A stretch of DNA of 9,492 nt. Origin: an uncultured Planctomycetaceae bacterium. GTDB taxonomy: Bacteria; Planctomycetota; Planctomycetia; Pirellulales; UBA1268. The notes under the pieces are model-generated. The model did not search any database. It was not told the origin of the DNA and saw only the letters and a list, made by a program, of their open reading frames with translations. This document shows, one piece after another, positions 1 to 6,941 of this stretch; the stretch's first letter is position 1, and every line of letters starts with the position of its first letter. Position numbers and translations under genes: made by a program. The stretch covers positions 1 through 9,492 of the forward strand of contig CAISKG010000424.1 of the NCBI GenBank assembly GCA_903885855.1, read 5' to 3'.

Positions 1-2007
1 CCCGAGGAGGTCGATGCCTTCGTCGCCGATCCGCGGCCAGATGCATACGAAACGCTGGTGGACCGTCTTCTCGCCTCACCGCACTACGGCGAGCGGATGG
101 CCCTGCCCTGGCTCGACGCCGCCCGCTACGCCGACTCCAACGGGTTTCAGCAGGACGGCGACACCTGGCAATGGATCTGGCGGGACTGGGTGGTGCAGGC
201 GCTCAACGCCGACATGCCCTTCGACCGCTTCTCCACCGAGCAGATCGCCGGCGACCTCCTCCCCGAGGTGCCGGGCGACCCGCGCGCCACCGAGCGGCAG
301 CGCGTGGCCAGCGCCTTCAACCGCAACCACATCCTCAACGGCGAGGGGGGGGCGATCCCGGAGGAGCAGCGCTTCAACAACCTCTTCGACCGGGTCGACA
401 CCACCGCCACCACCTGGCTCGGCCTGACCTTCGCCTGCTGCCAGTGCCACGACCACAAGTACGACCCGCTCACGATGCGCGACTACTACGGCCTCCTCGA
501 CACCTTCAACCGGGTGCCGGAGACGGGGACGCCGCAGTACTTCTCCGCCCGGATCCGCGTCGCCCCGCCGGTCCTCGAGTTGCCCACCGAGGAGAACCTG
601 GCCCGGATCGCCGACCTCGAGGCCCGCATCAACGCCGCCGACGCCGAGGCGGCGCCGGTGATCGCCGCCGCCTTCACCGGCTGGCGCACGGGGCTGCTGG
701 CGGCCGGTCCGCCGGGGGAGTCGAGCGGCCTGCCGGCCGACCTGCTCGAGCGCCTGCGCCGGCCGGAGGGCGAGCGCGGCGACGACGACCGGGCCGCGAT
801 CGAGGCCGGCCTGCGGCGCCACTTCGACGAGAAGGTGCGCGGGCAGGTGGTGGGGAGCGCGGCGCCGGTGGAGCGGGCGGCGGGGCTGCGGCGCGAGCTG
901 GCCGAGTACCGCGCCGACCGGATCCCGCGCGTGATGGTGATGAGCGACGCGGCCCCGCGCGAGACGCGAATCCTCGACCGCGGCGACTACCTCGTGCCCC
1001 AGGGCGACCCGGTGACGTTCGCGGCGCCGGCGGTCCTGCCGCCCCTGCCGGAGGGGGCCCCGGCCGACCGGCTGGGATTCGCCCGCTGGCTCTTCCGCCC
1101 CGACCATCCGCTCACCGCGCGCGTCCAGGTGAACCGGATGTGGCAGCACTTCTTCGGCACCGGCCTCGTGCGCACGGCCGAGGATCTGGGGGTGCAGAGC
1201 GAGTATCCGCTCCACCTGCCGCTGCTGGACTGGCTCGCGCTCGAGTTCCGCGACCGGGGCTGGAGCCAGAAGCAGATGCACCGGCTGATCGTCACCAGCG
1301 CCGCCTACCGGCAGTCGAGCCGGGTGGGGCCCGCCGAGTTGGCGGCCGATCCGGAGAACCGGCGCTTCGGCCGGGCTACGCGGCAGCGCATGCCGTCGGC
1401 GGTGCTGCGCGACGTGGCGCTGGCGGCCGCCGGCCTGCTCGACCCGCGCCTCGGCGGGGCGCCGGTGTACCCCTACCAGCCCGAGCAGATCTGGGAGGCG
1501 CTGGCGATCACCAAGGAGCGCGACTTCACCTACCCGCAGTCGAAGGGGGCCGATCTCTTCCGGCGCAGCCTCTACACCTTCTGGCGGCGCACCGTGAGCC
1601 CGGCGAACATGTTCGACGCCGCCAACCGGCAGACCTGCCGGGTGCGCACGGGCACGACCTGCACGCCGCTGCACGCCCTGACCACGCTCAACGACCCCAC
1701 CTGGGTGGAGGCGGCGCGGGTGCTGGCGGCGCGGGTGATGCGGGAGGCCCCCGCCGGCGACGCCCGGCTGACGGCCGCCTTCCGCCTCGTCGTGGGGCGC
1801 GTGCCCGCGGAGGCCGATCTGGCCGCCCTGCGGCGGATGCTCGAGCGGCAGCGCGCGATCTACGCCGCCGACGAGGCCGCCGCGCGGGCGCTGGTGGCGG
1901 TGGGGGAGAGCCCGGCCGCCGAGGGGCTCGATCCGATCGAACACGCCTCCCTGGCGGCCGTCTGCCTGGGGATCCTCAACCTCGACGAGGCACTGTCGCG
2001 CGAATGA
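1..2007 (+). CDS. DUF1549/DUF1553 (PSCyt2/PSD1) protein, 5'-truncated
   Basis: The reading frame is open from base 1, so the gene begins upstream; 668 residues are visible. Residues about 1-175 match the DUF1549 (PSCyt2) domain: a LVDRLLASPHYGER segment, AARYADSNGF, and the family hallmark around CCQCHDHKYDP. That hallmark contains a CxxCH haem-c type motif at residues 146-150 (bases 436-450). A variable linker (about 185-350) follows. DUF1553 (PSD1) then runs from about residue 357 (RLGFARWL, VNRMWQHFFGTGLV, FRRSLYTFWRRT, LTTLNDPTWVEAAR) to near the C-terminus. Full-length relatives usually carry an N-terminal signal and a PSCyt1 cytochrome-like domain, which would lie outside the window. 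Biochemical function is not established; an exported, possibly haem-binding role is inferred from the motif and partner gene. The stop codon overlaps the next start as ATGA. A G8 run lies at 345-352, in frame. Confidence 0.95.
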   Translation, partial: PEEVDAFVADPRPDAYETLVDRLLASPHYGERMALPWLDAARYADSNGFQQDGDTWQWIWRDWVVQALNADMPFDRFSTEQIAGDLLPEVPGDPRATERQRVASAFNRNHILNGEGGAIPEEQRFNNLFDRVDTTATTWLGLTFACCQCHDHKYDPLTMRDYYGLLDTFNRVPETGTPQYFSARIRVAPPVLELPTEENLARIADLEARINAADAEAAPVIAAAFTGWRTGLLAAGPPGESSGLPADLLERLRRPEGERGDDDRAAIEAGLRRHFDEKVRGQVVGSAAPVERAAGLRRELAEYRADRIPRVMVMSDAAPRETRILDRGDYLVPQGDPVTFAAPAVLPPLPEGAPADRLGFARWLFRPDHPLTARVQVNRMWQHFFGTGLVRTAEDLGVQSEYPLHLPLLDWLALEFRDRGWSQKQMHRLIVTSAAYRQSSRVGPAELAADPENRRFGRATRQRMPSAVLRDVALAAAGLLDPRLGGAPVYPYQPEQIWEALAITKERDFTYPQSKGADLFRRSLYTFWRRTVSPANMFDAANRQTCRVRTGTTCTPLHALTTLNDPTWVEAARVLAARVMREAPAGDARLTAAFRLVVGRVPAEADLAALRRMLERQRAIYAADEAAARALVAVGESPAAEGLDPIEHASLAAVCLGILNLDEALSRE

Positions 2008-3482
2008 GCACCCGCGATCCCGCCGCCGACGTGGCCTCCCTCCTCGACGAGAACCGGCGCCGGGTGTCGCGCCGCGCGCTCTTCGGCGCGGGGGCGGGGG
2101 GGATCGGCGGCGTGGCGCTCTCGGCCATGCTCGGGCGCGGCGCGGCCGCCGCGGGGGGGGGCTTCGCCGGTCTCCCGGAACTCCCCCACCATCCCCCGCG
2201 GGCCAAACGCGTGGTCATGCTCTGGCAGGGGGGCGGGCCCTCGCACGTCGACCTCTTCGATCCCAAGCCGGAGATGGTGCGGCACGCCGGGCAGGACATC
2301 CCCGAGAGCGTGCGCGGCAAGACGCGGCTCTCGACGATGTCCAGCGGCTACGCCCGCTGGCCGACGCAGCCGGCGATCAAGCCCTTCCGGCGCTGCGGCC
2401 AGTCGGGGATCGAGCTCAGCGAGATGCTCCCCAACGTGGGGGCCTTGGCCGACGAGATCTGCGTGGTGCGCAGCATGCACACCGAGGCGGTCAACCACGC
2501 CCCCGGCGTGACGCTCTTCATGACCGGCGCGCAGGTGCCGGGCCGGCCGAGCATGGGGGCCTGGCTGACCTACGGCCTGGGCTGCGACACCGACGAGCTG
2601 CCCGCCTTCGTCGTCATGACCTCCTCCGACAAGGGCAAGACCTGCGGCCAGCTGTTCTTCGATTACTACTGGGGCAGCGGCTTCCTCCCCAGCCGCTTTC
2701 AGGGGGTGCGCTTCCGTAACACCGGCGAGCCGGTGCCCTACCTCGCCGATCCGCCCGGCGTCACGCGGGCCGCCCGGCGCACGCTGCTCGACGACATCGC
2801 GGCCATGAACGCCGCCCATCTGGCCGAGTACGGCGACCCCGAGATCGACGCCCGGATCGCGCAGTACGAGCTCGCCTTCCGCATGCAGTCGAGCGTGCCG
2901 GAGCTGACCGACTTCTCCGACGAGCCGCAGCGCGTCCTCGACCGCTACGGCCCCGACGTCCGGGTGAAGGGGAGCTTCGCCTTCAACTGCCTCGTCGCCC
3001 GCCGGCTCATCGAGCGCGGCACGCGCTTCGTGCAGCTGATGCACGCCGGCTGGGACCAGCACAACAACCTCTTCACCCAGCTCGAGGAGCAGTGCCGCGA
3101 CACCGAGGGGCCCTCGGCGGCGCTGGTCATGGATCTCAAGGAGCGCGGGCTCCTCGAGGACACGCTCGTCGCCTGGGGGGGCGAGTTCGGCCGCACCCCC
3201 TTCGGCCAGGGCGATCCGGCCAGCCCCAAGGGGCGCGACCACTTCGGCCGGGCCTACTCCTGGTGGCTCGCCGGCGGCGGGATCCGCGGCGGCCACGTCC
3301 ACGGCGCGACCGACGACTTCGCCTGGAACATCACCGCCGACCCGGTGCACGTCCACGACATGCAGGCCACGATCCTGCACCTGTTGGGGATCGACCACAC
3401 CCGGCTTTTGTTCCGCTACCAGGGACGGCAATTCCGGCTCACCGACGTCCACGGCCACGTCGTCCGCGGGATCCTCGCCTGA
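2004..3482 (+). CDS. DUF1501 protein with twin-arginine signal
   Basis: The 492-residue product belongs to the DUF1501 family, which is related to the alkaline phosphatase/sulfatase fold. The start at 2004 is chosen because its ATG overlaps the upstream TGA, the usual arrangement for this pair, and because it gives a complete Tat-type N-terminus: S-R-R-A-L-F at residues 22-27 followed by a Gly/Ala-rich hydrophobic stretch. Family landmarks are LWQGGGPSHVDLFDPK from residue 73, GWDQH at 349-353, GEFGRTP at 393-399 and GRDH at 410-413, with a C-terminal segment on DMQATILHLLGIDH. The conserved Asp/His residues resemble a metal site, but substrate and reaction are unknown. No good Shine-Dalgarno lies close upstream (a GAGG at 1986-1989 is 14 bases away), so translation is probably coupled to the DUF1549/1553 gene. 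Co-occurrence of the two families in planctomycetes is established; export as a folded protein through Tat is inferred. A G9 run (2153-2161) lies just after the signal, in frame. Confidence 0.95.
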   Translation: MSTRDPAADVASLLDENRRRVSRRALFGAGAGGIGGVALSAMLGRGAAAAGGGFAGLPELPHHPPRAKRVVMLWQGGGPSHVDLFDPKPEMVRHAGQDIPESVRGKTRLSTMSSGYARWPTQPAIKPFRRCGQSGIELSEMLPNVGALADEICVVRSMHTEAVNHAPGVTLFMTGAQVPGRPSMGAWLTYGLGCDTDELPAFVVMTSSDKGKTCGQLFFDYYWGSGFLPSRFQGVRFRNTGEPVPYLADPPGVTRAARRTLLDDIAAMNAAHLAEYGDPEIDARIAQYELAFRMQSSVPELTDFSDEPQRVLDRYGPDVRVKGSFAFNCLVARRLIERGTRFVQLMHAGWDQHNNLFTQLEEQCRDTEGPSAALVMDLKERGLLEDTLVAWGGEFGRTPFGQGDPASPKGRDHFGRAYSWWLAGGGIRGGHVHGATDDFAWNITADPVHVHDMQATILHLLGIDHTRLLFRYQGRQFRLTDVHGHVVRGILA

Positions 3483-3499
3483 CGGACCCTCCAGGGGGG

Positions 3500-3516
3500 C
3501 TCCGGGGCCGCCGGAG
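3500..3516 (+). terminator. Hairpin after DUF1501 gene
   Basis: CTCCGG (3500-3505) pairs perfectly with CCGGAG (3511-3516) around a 5-base loop, 17 bases after the DUF1501 stop. No T-tract follows, so it is at best a weak or factor-dependent terminator. Chance formation in GC-rich DNA is possible. Confidence 0.3.
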
Positions 3517-3655
3517 GGGTGCGGCGCCCGCAGGGTCGACCCGGATTCCCCGGCCGTCCGCCGGGGCCGCGGAGTGGGCGGGCGCGGCAAACGGGGCGAC
3601 TCCGGACGGCCGCGGAAACCCGATCGCTCGTAGCGGTCGTGCCGGTGCGGTGCGG

Positions 3656-3686
3656 CGAAACAGGGGCGAAACACCCCTGCGTTTCG
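3656..3686 (+). other. Strong bulged hairpin, possible terminator or RNA element
   Basis: CGAAA+CAGGGG (3656-3666) pairs with CCCCTG (3674-3679) and TTTCG (3682-3686), leaving a CG bulge at 3680-3681 and a 7-base loop (3667-3673). That gives eleven base pairs in one of the less GC-rich stretches of the gap, so it is less easily explained by base composition than the other hairpins. CGAAAC also occurs twice as a short direct repeat (3656-3661, 3667-3672). The role is unknown: it could terminate upstream transcription or be part of a leader or small RNA. Confidence 0.45.
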
Positions 3687-3714
3687 TTGAACGCCGCGGA
3701 GCCGTTGGTATCGT
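3687..3714 (+). promoter_or_regulatory. Possible promoter for the 190-residue protein gene
   Basis: TTGAAC (3687-3692) and TATCGT (3709-3714) are separated by 16 bases; each matches the sigma-70 consensus at four of six positions. The predicted transcript would start near 3721, about 65 bases before the ATG at 3787. This is a weak match read by eye. Confidence 0.28.
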
Positions 3715-3786
3715 CGGATTCCAGGAACGTCACCCGCCGGCCCCGGCGCCCGCGGTGGCGTACCCCCCCTCCGGGATCCGTCCGGC

Positions 3787-4359
3787 ATGCCCCTCGCCCG
3801 CTACCCCGAACCGGCCGAAGTCGACTGCCTCCTGCGCAACGCCGAGCTGCGCGACGCGATCGAGCCCTACCTCGACGAGGCGATCCTCGAGATCGACTTC
3901 CGCGCGCTGCCCACCCCGGCGGAAAACCGCTTCCTCGAGGCGATGATCGCCTGGGAGCGGGCCGACGAGGAGCCGATCGCGCGTTGGTTCGACCCGCCGC
4001 TGGCGATGCAGCCGGCCTGCACGCTCGACGACGAGCAGGTGCGCGAACGGCTCTGGGACGCGATCGAGCGGCTGTTCGAGAAGCGCGTCGTGCTCGACTT
4101 CACCGACCACCTCTCCGACCGCGAGCTCTATGCGCTGGTGCGCCGCGACATCCTCCCGGCCCGGGTGAAGCGCGTCGACCTGCCCGACAACTTCGTCCAC
4201 TGGGATTGCAGCGCCTCCGACTGCGACGACGCGACGGTGTGGCTCACCTACTACGCCTCCGACGCCGAGCGCGAGCTGTGGAGCCACGAGGAGGGGCGCG
4301 AGCCCCCCGCGCGGCAGGTTCCCCGGCATCCGCGCGCCCTCCCCTCCGCGCCCGTCTGA
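3787..4359 (+). CDS. Uncharacterised 190-residue protein (planctomycete-type)
   Basis: This acidic, soluble-looking protein has no signal peptide or membrane segment, so it is probably cytoplasmic. The N-terminal part (about residues 1-130) looks mainly helical and rich in Glu, Asp, Arg and Leu. The C-terminal half contains a segment reading LPDNFVHWDCSASDCDD, then WLTYYASDAERELW, then a proline-rich tail. The pattern of a Leu-Pro-rich turn, HWDC, and W-LxYYAS-x-E-x-x-W resembles small conserved hypothetical proteins I associate with planctomycetes, but I cannot name a domain. Two Cys (in DCSASDC) could bind metal; that is a guess. The ATG at 3787 is the only good start found; there is no clear Shine-Dalgarno before it. 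The gene stands alone between a 304-base gap and a pair of GC-rich hairpins, so it is likely monocistronic. Codon use matches its neighbours. Coding status is well supported; function is unknown. Confidence 0.85.
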   Translation: MPLARYPEPAEVDCLLRNAELRDAIEPYLDEAILEIDFRALPTPAENRFLEAMIAWERADEEPIARWFDPPLAMQPACTLDDEQVRERLWDAIERLFEKRVVLDFTDHLSDRELYALVRRDILPARVKRVDLPDNFVHWDCSASDCDDATVWLTYYASDAERELWSHEEGREPPARQVPRHPRALPSAPV

Positions 4360-4364
4360 GCGCC

Positions 4365-4408
4365 CCGCCGCCCGCGCCGGCGGCGGTTCCGCCCCCGGAC
4401 CCCGGGGG
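4365..4408 (+). terminator. Two tandem GC-rich hairpins
   Basis: The first stem is CCGCCGCC (4365-4372) with GGCGGCGG (4379-4386), a 6-base loop and TT directly after. The second is CCCCCGG (4392-4398) with CCGGGGG (4402-4408), a 3-base loop and GTTT two bases later. They start six bases after the stop at 4359, the position expected for intrinsic termination, though the T-tracts are short. Some such pairing is expected by chance in this composition. Confidence 0.45.
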
Positions 4409-4452
4409 AGGTTTCGCCGCGCGGGGTGATTCTCCCGGCCGCCGCCGGGGCG

Positions 4453-4458
4453 TATCCT
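4453..4458 (+). promoter_or_regulatory. Possible -10 box for the toroid gene
   Basis: TATCCT matches the -10 consensus at four of six positions, 62 bases before the ATG at 4521. No matching -35 is seen at normal spacing, so this is tentative. It stands out mainly because AT-rich hexamers are rare here. Confidence 0.22.
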
Positions 4459-4509
4459 TCGGGAAGCGTCGCGGAGCCCCCGCCGCGGCCGTCGCCCCCC
4501 CTCTCCCGC

Positions 4510-4513
4510 GAGG
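4510..4513 (+). promoter_or_regulatory. Shine-Dalgarno GAGG for the toroid gene
   Basis: GAGG sits seven bases upstream of the ATG at 4521. It supports that start over the long in-frame extension upstream, which lacks a signal peptide and runs through the preceding gene in another frame. Confidence 0.55.
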
Positions 4514-4520
4514 TCGAGCC

Positions 4521-5645
4521 ATGCTGCGCCCGCCGCCGTCGGTCCTTCCGCTCCTCCTGGCCGCGGTGGTCGTCTCCGCGGCCCCGCCGCGCGGCGCCGC
4601 CGCCGAGCCGACGGCGGTCGACCGCGCCATCGCGCGCGGCACGCGCTTCCTCGGCGAGCAGGGGCAGGCCGCCGACGGCAGTTTCTCCTCCCAGGCCGGC
4701 CCTGCGGTGACGGCGCTGGTGGTGTCGGCGCTCGTGAAAAGCGGCAGCCCGGTCGACGACGCCGTCGTGCGGCGCGGGCTCGATCATGTCCTCTCTTTCC
4801 GCCGCGACACCGGCGGCATCCACACCGAGGATTCGCCGATCGCCAACTACGAGACGGCGATCGCGCTGTTGGCGCTCTTGGCCTGCAACAAGGACGGCCG
4901 CCACGACGCCGAGATCAAGGCCGCCGAGGGCTTCCTCAAGGGGATCCAGTGGGACGAGTCGGAGGGGCTCGCGCCGGCCGACGTCAATTACGGCGGCGCG
5001 GGGTACGGCAAGAAGGGGCGGCCCGACCTCTCCAACACCGCCTTCCTCGTCGAGGCCCTGCGCGGCGCCGGCACCGAGGCCGACGACGCGGCGATCCAGC
5101 GGGCGCTGGTGTTCGTGTCGCGCTCGCAGAATCTCCCCGGCCCGCACAACGAGCTCCCCTTCCCGGAGAAGAACCCCGACGGCGGCTTCTACTACACCCC
5201 CGCCAACGGCGGCGAGAGCATGGCCGGCGGCACGCCCGGGGGGGGCCTGCGCAGCTACGCCTCGATGACCTACGCGGGGCTCAAGAGCATGATCTTCGCC
5301 GGCCTCGGCAAGGACGACCCGCGCGTGAAGGCGGCGCTCGAGTGGCTGGCGAAGCACTACACCTTCGACGAGAACCCCGGCATGGGGGACAGCGGCCTCT
5401 ACTACTACTACCACACCATGGGGAAGGCCCTCGACGTGCTCGGCGAGGAGACCTTCACCGACGCCGCGGGGAAGGAGCACCGCTGGCGCGAGGAACTGGC
5501 GGCGGCGCTCGTCGCCCGGCAGCGCGAGGACGGCTCGTGGGTCAACGCCAACGCGCGCTGGATGGAGGACGACCCGAACCTCGTCACCGCCTACGCGCTC
5601 CTGGCCCTGGCCCACGCACGGCCGCGGCCGGCCGCGGCGGAGTGA
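4521..5645 (+). CDS. Exported prenyltransferase/squalene-oxidase repeat protein
   Basis: The 374-residue product begins with a Sec-type signal: a short basic N-terminus, a hydrophobic core LPLLLAAVVV (about 9-18) and a likely cleavage after Ala-Ala-Ala at 26-28. The mature part has the alternating helices and glycine-rich DG-aromatic turns of alpha-alpha toroids of the terpenoid cyclase/prenyltransferase fold: DGSF at 52-55, DGGF at 220-223 and DGSW at 337-340, interspersed with segments such as VTALVVSALVKSG, NTAFLVEALRGAG and LVTAYALLALAHA. I see neither the DxDD motif of squalene-hopene cyclases nor the zinc ligands of protein prenyltransferases, so enzymatic cyclisation is doubtful. A periplasmic binding or structural role is possible. 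Length is well below the roughly 630 residues of hopene cyclases, consistent with a single-barrel secreted relative. It has its own ribosome site and runs convergently into hemA, 22 bases away. Confidence 0.9.
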   Translation: MLRPPPSVLPLLLAAVVVSAAPPRGAAAEPTAVDRAIARGTRFLGEQGQAADGSFSSQAGPAVTALVVSALVKSGSPVDDAVVRRGLDHVLSFRRDTGGIHTEDSPIANYETAIALLALLACNKDGRHDAEIKAAEGFLKGIQWDESEGLAPADVNYGGAGYGKKGRPDLSNTAFLVEALRGAGTEADDAAIQRALVFVSRSQNLPGPHNELPFPEKNPDGGFYYTPANGGESMAGGTPGGGLRSYASMTYAGLKSMIFAGLGKDDPRVKAALEWLAKHYTFDENPGMGDSGLYYYYHTMGKALDVLGEETFTDAAGKEHRWREELAAALVARQREDGSWVNANARWMEDDPNLVTAYALLALAHARPRPAAAE

Positions 5646-5651
5646 GGCCGC

Positions 5652-5669
5652 GACGCCCCCGGGCGCGTC
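5652..5669. terminator. Possible bidirectional terminator between convergent genes
   Basis: GACGC (5652-5656) pairs with GCGTC (5665-5669) across a C/G-rich 8-base interior in the 22-base gap between the toroid gene and hemA. The right arm overlaps the hemA stop codon. There is no T-tract on either strand, so the call rests on position and a short stem only. Confidence 0.2.
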
Positions 5670-6941
5670 AGTCCTCGAGCGCGAAGAGGCGCCGCAGGGC
5701 GTCGAGCAGGCCGTGGGGCGGCCCGGCATGGCTCTCCTGCCGCAGCGACGCCAGCGGCGAATGGAGCAGCTTCGCGGCGTAGCGGTCGAAGGCCTGGCGG
5801 ATCTCCTCGCGGGACGCGTCGTCGAGCGAGGGGAGCCGGCGGAAGAGCCGGTCGAGCTCGGCCTCGCCGGTCTCGGCCCACCCGGCGCGGAGCCGTTCGA
5901 TGACCGGCGCCGACGAGCGGTGGTGCAGGTCGCCCATGAAGCGGCGCGTCTCCTCGTCGATGATCGCCAGCGCCCCCGGGAGCTCGCGGGCACGCGATCG
6001 GCGGTTGGCGTCGCAGGCGGCGCCGAGGTCGTCGATCGAATAGAGCCACACGCCGGGGCGCGAGCCGATCCGCGGGTCGAAGTCGCGCGGCATCGCCAGG
6101 TCGAGCACCAGCAGCGGGCGGCCGCCACGCTGCCGCTCCGCCGCCGCGAAGGCGTCGAGCGAGACCACCGGCTCGGTCGCGCCGGTCGTGCTGACGATCA
6201 GATCCGCGGAGGCGATCTCGTCGACGAGGGCCTCGAAACGGCCGACGCGGGCGCCGATCCGGGCCGCGAGGTCGTGGGCGCGCGGGGCGGAGCGGTTCAC
6301 GATCACGATGTCGCGGGCCCCGGCCTCGAGCAGGTAGCGCAGCGTCTCGTGGGCCATCTTGCCGGCGCCGACCAGGAGCACGCGCTTGTCGTCGAAGCGC
6401 TCGAACACCCCCCGGGCGAAGTCGGCGACGGCCACGCTCGGGATCGAGAGCCGCTCCCTCCCGATGGCCGTCTCGCTGGCCACGCGCTTCGCCGTCCGCA
6501 GCGCCGCCTGGATCATCCCGGCGGTGAGCGGGCCGGCGGTCTCCTGCTCCCGGGCCAGCGCCCAGGCCTGCTTCACCTGGGCCACGATCTGCGGCTCGCC
6601 GAGCACCATGCTGTCGAGGCCGGCGGCGACGCTGAACAGGTGGCGGACGGCGGCGGCGTCGCTCTCGCGCACCAGCACCGGCTCCAGATCGGCGCTGTCG
6701 ATGCCCCGGCATTCGGCGAGGAAGCGGACGAGCTGCCCGGGGGCCGGCGGCGCGGCGTCGTTCTCGCCGGCGGCGTAGAGCTCCACCCGGTTGCAGGTCG
6801 AGAGCAGCACCACCTCGCGGCCGGGGAAACTCGCGCGGAAGCGGCGCAGCGCCTCCGCCGCCTGCTCGGCGGAGAGGCCAGCCGCTCGCGCAGGGCCATG
6901 GGCACCGTGCGGTGGGATCCGCCGACGAAGGCCAGCGTCAT
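5668..6941 (-). CDS. hemA: Glutamyl-tRNA reductase, with an apparent one-base frameshift
   Basis: Glutamyl-tRNA reductase reduces glutamyl-tRNA(Glu) with NADPH to glutamate-1-semialdehyde, the first committed step of C5 haem biosynthesis. The gene starts at ATG 6941-6939 (MTLAFVGGSHRT..., RERLA), but after codon 22 (ending at 6876) the remainder lies in the -1 frame: SAEQAAEALRRF, then LLSTCNRVELY. Restoring one base near 6875/6876 gives a canonical RERLA-F/L-S-AEQ junction and a 424-residue protein of normal length. In repaired numbering the catalytic Cys is residue 50, as in E. coli. GLDSMVLGEPQ lies at 108-118 and the NADPH-binding GAGKMA at 192-197, followed by STTGATEP and the LDLAMPRDFDP/YSIDDL region and the C-terminal dimerisation helices. 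Read as it stands, only a GTG-initiated fragment from 6813, lacking the first part of the catalytic domain, is continuous. Its start overlaps the hemX-like stop (ATGA), and a strong Shine-Dalgarno precedes it. Family call certain; whether the frameshift is real is not. Confidence 0.95.

Larger units (their letters stand above)
3483..3786. other. 304-base intergenic region with inverted repeats
   Basis: I see no convincing gene in either strand here. It contains three inverted repeats: 3500-3516 (6-bp stem, likely the end of the DUF1501 transcript), 3621-3639 (8-bp stem including one G-T pair, 3-base loop) and 3656-3686 (11 base pairs interrupted by a 2-base bulge). A weak promoter candidate follows at 3687-3714. 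Stretches from about 3656 to 3720 are visibly less GC-rich than the flanking genes. The region could be a 3' UTR plus the promoter region of the next gene, or part of a structured RNA. Confidence 0.6.

Noticed and set aside
76..1944. Long minus-strand open frame opposite the DUF1549/1553 gene
   Set aside because: Its translation is low-complexity (Arg, Gly, His, Val rich) with no recognisable domain. In very GC-rich DNA antisense frames stay open by chance; the plus-strand protein is an unmistakable family member.
171..2003. In-frame upstream extension of the DUF1501 gene suggesting a fusion
   Set aside because: The upstream part is an alternative frame of the DUF1549/1553 gene with Ala/Arg/Pro-rich junk. 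The Tat signal and ATGA overlap mark 2004 as the start.
1860..3788. 642-codon minus-strand frame opposite the DUF1501 gene
   Set aside because: Mirror image of a confident plus-strand gene; composition-driven and without motifs.
3519..4520. Upstream extension of the toroid gene
   Set aside because: It crosses the intergenic gap and the 190-residue gene in another frame; the signal peptide and GAGG ribosome site fix the start at 4521.
6866..6884. Programmed -1 ribosomal frameshifting in hemA
   Set aside because: The direction would fit, but the junction GGCCTCTCC is not an X-XXY-YYZ slippery heptamer and I saw no downstream pseudoknot; deletion or sequence error is simpler.
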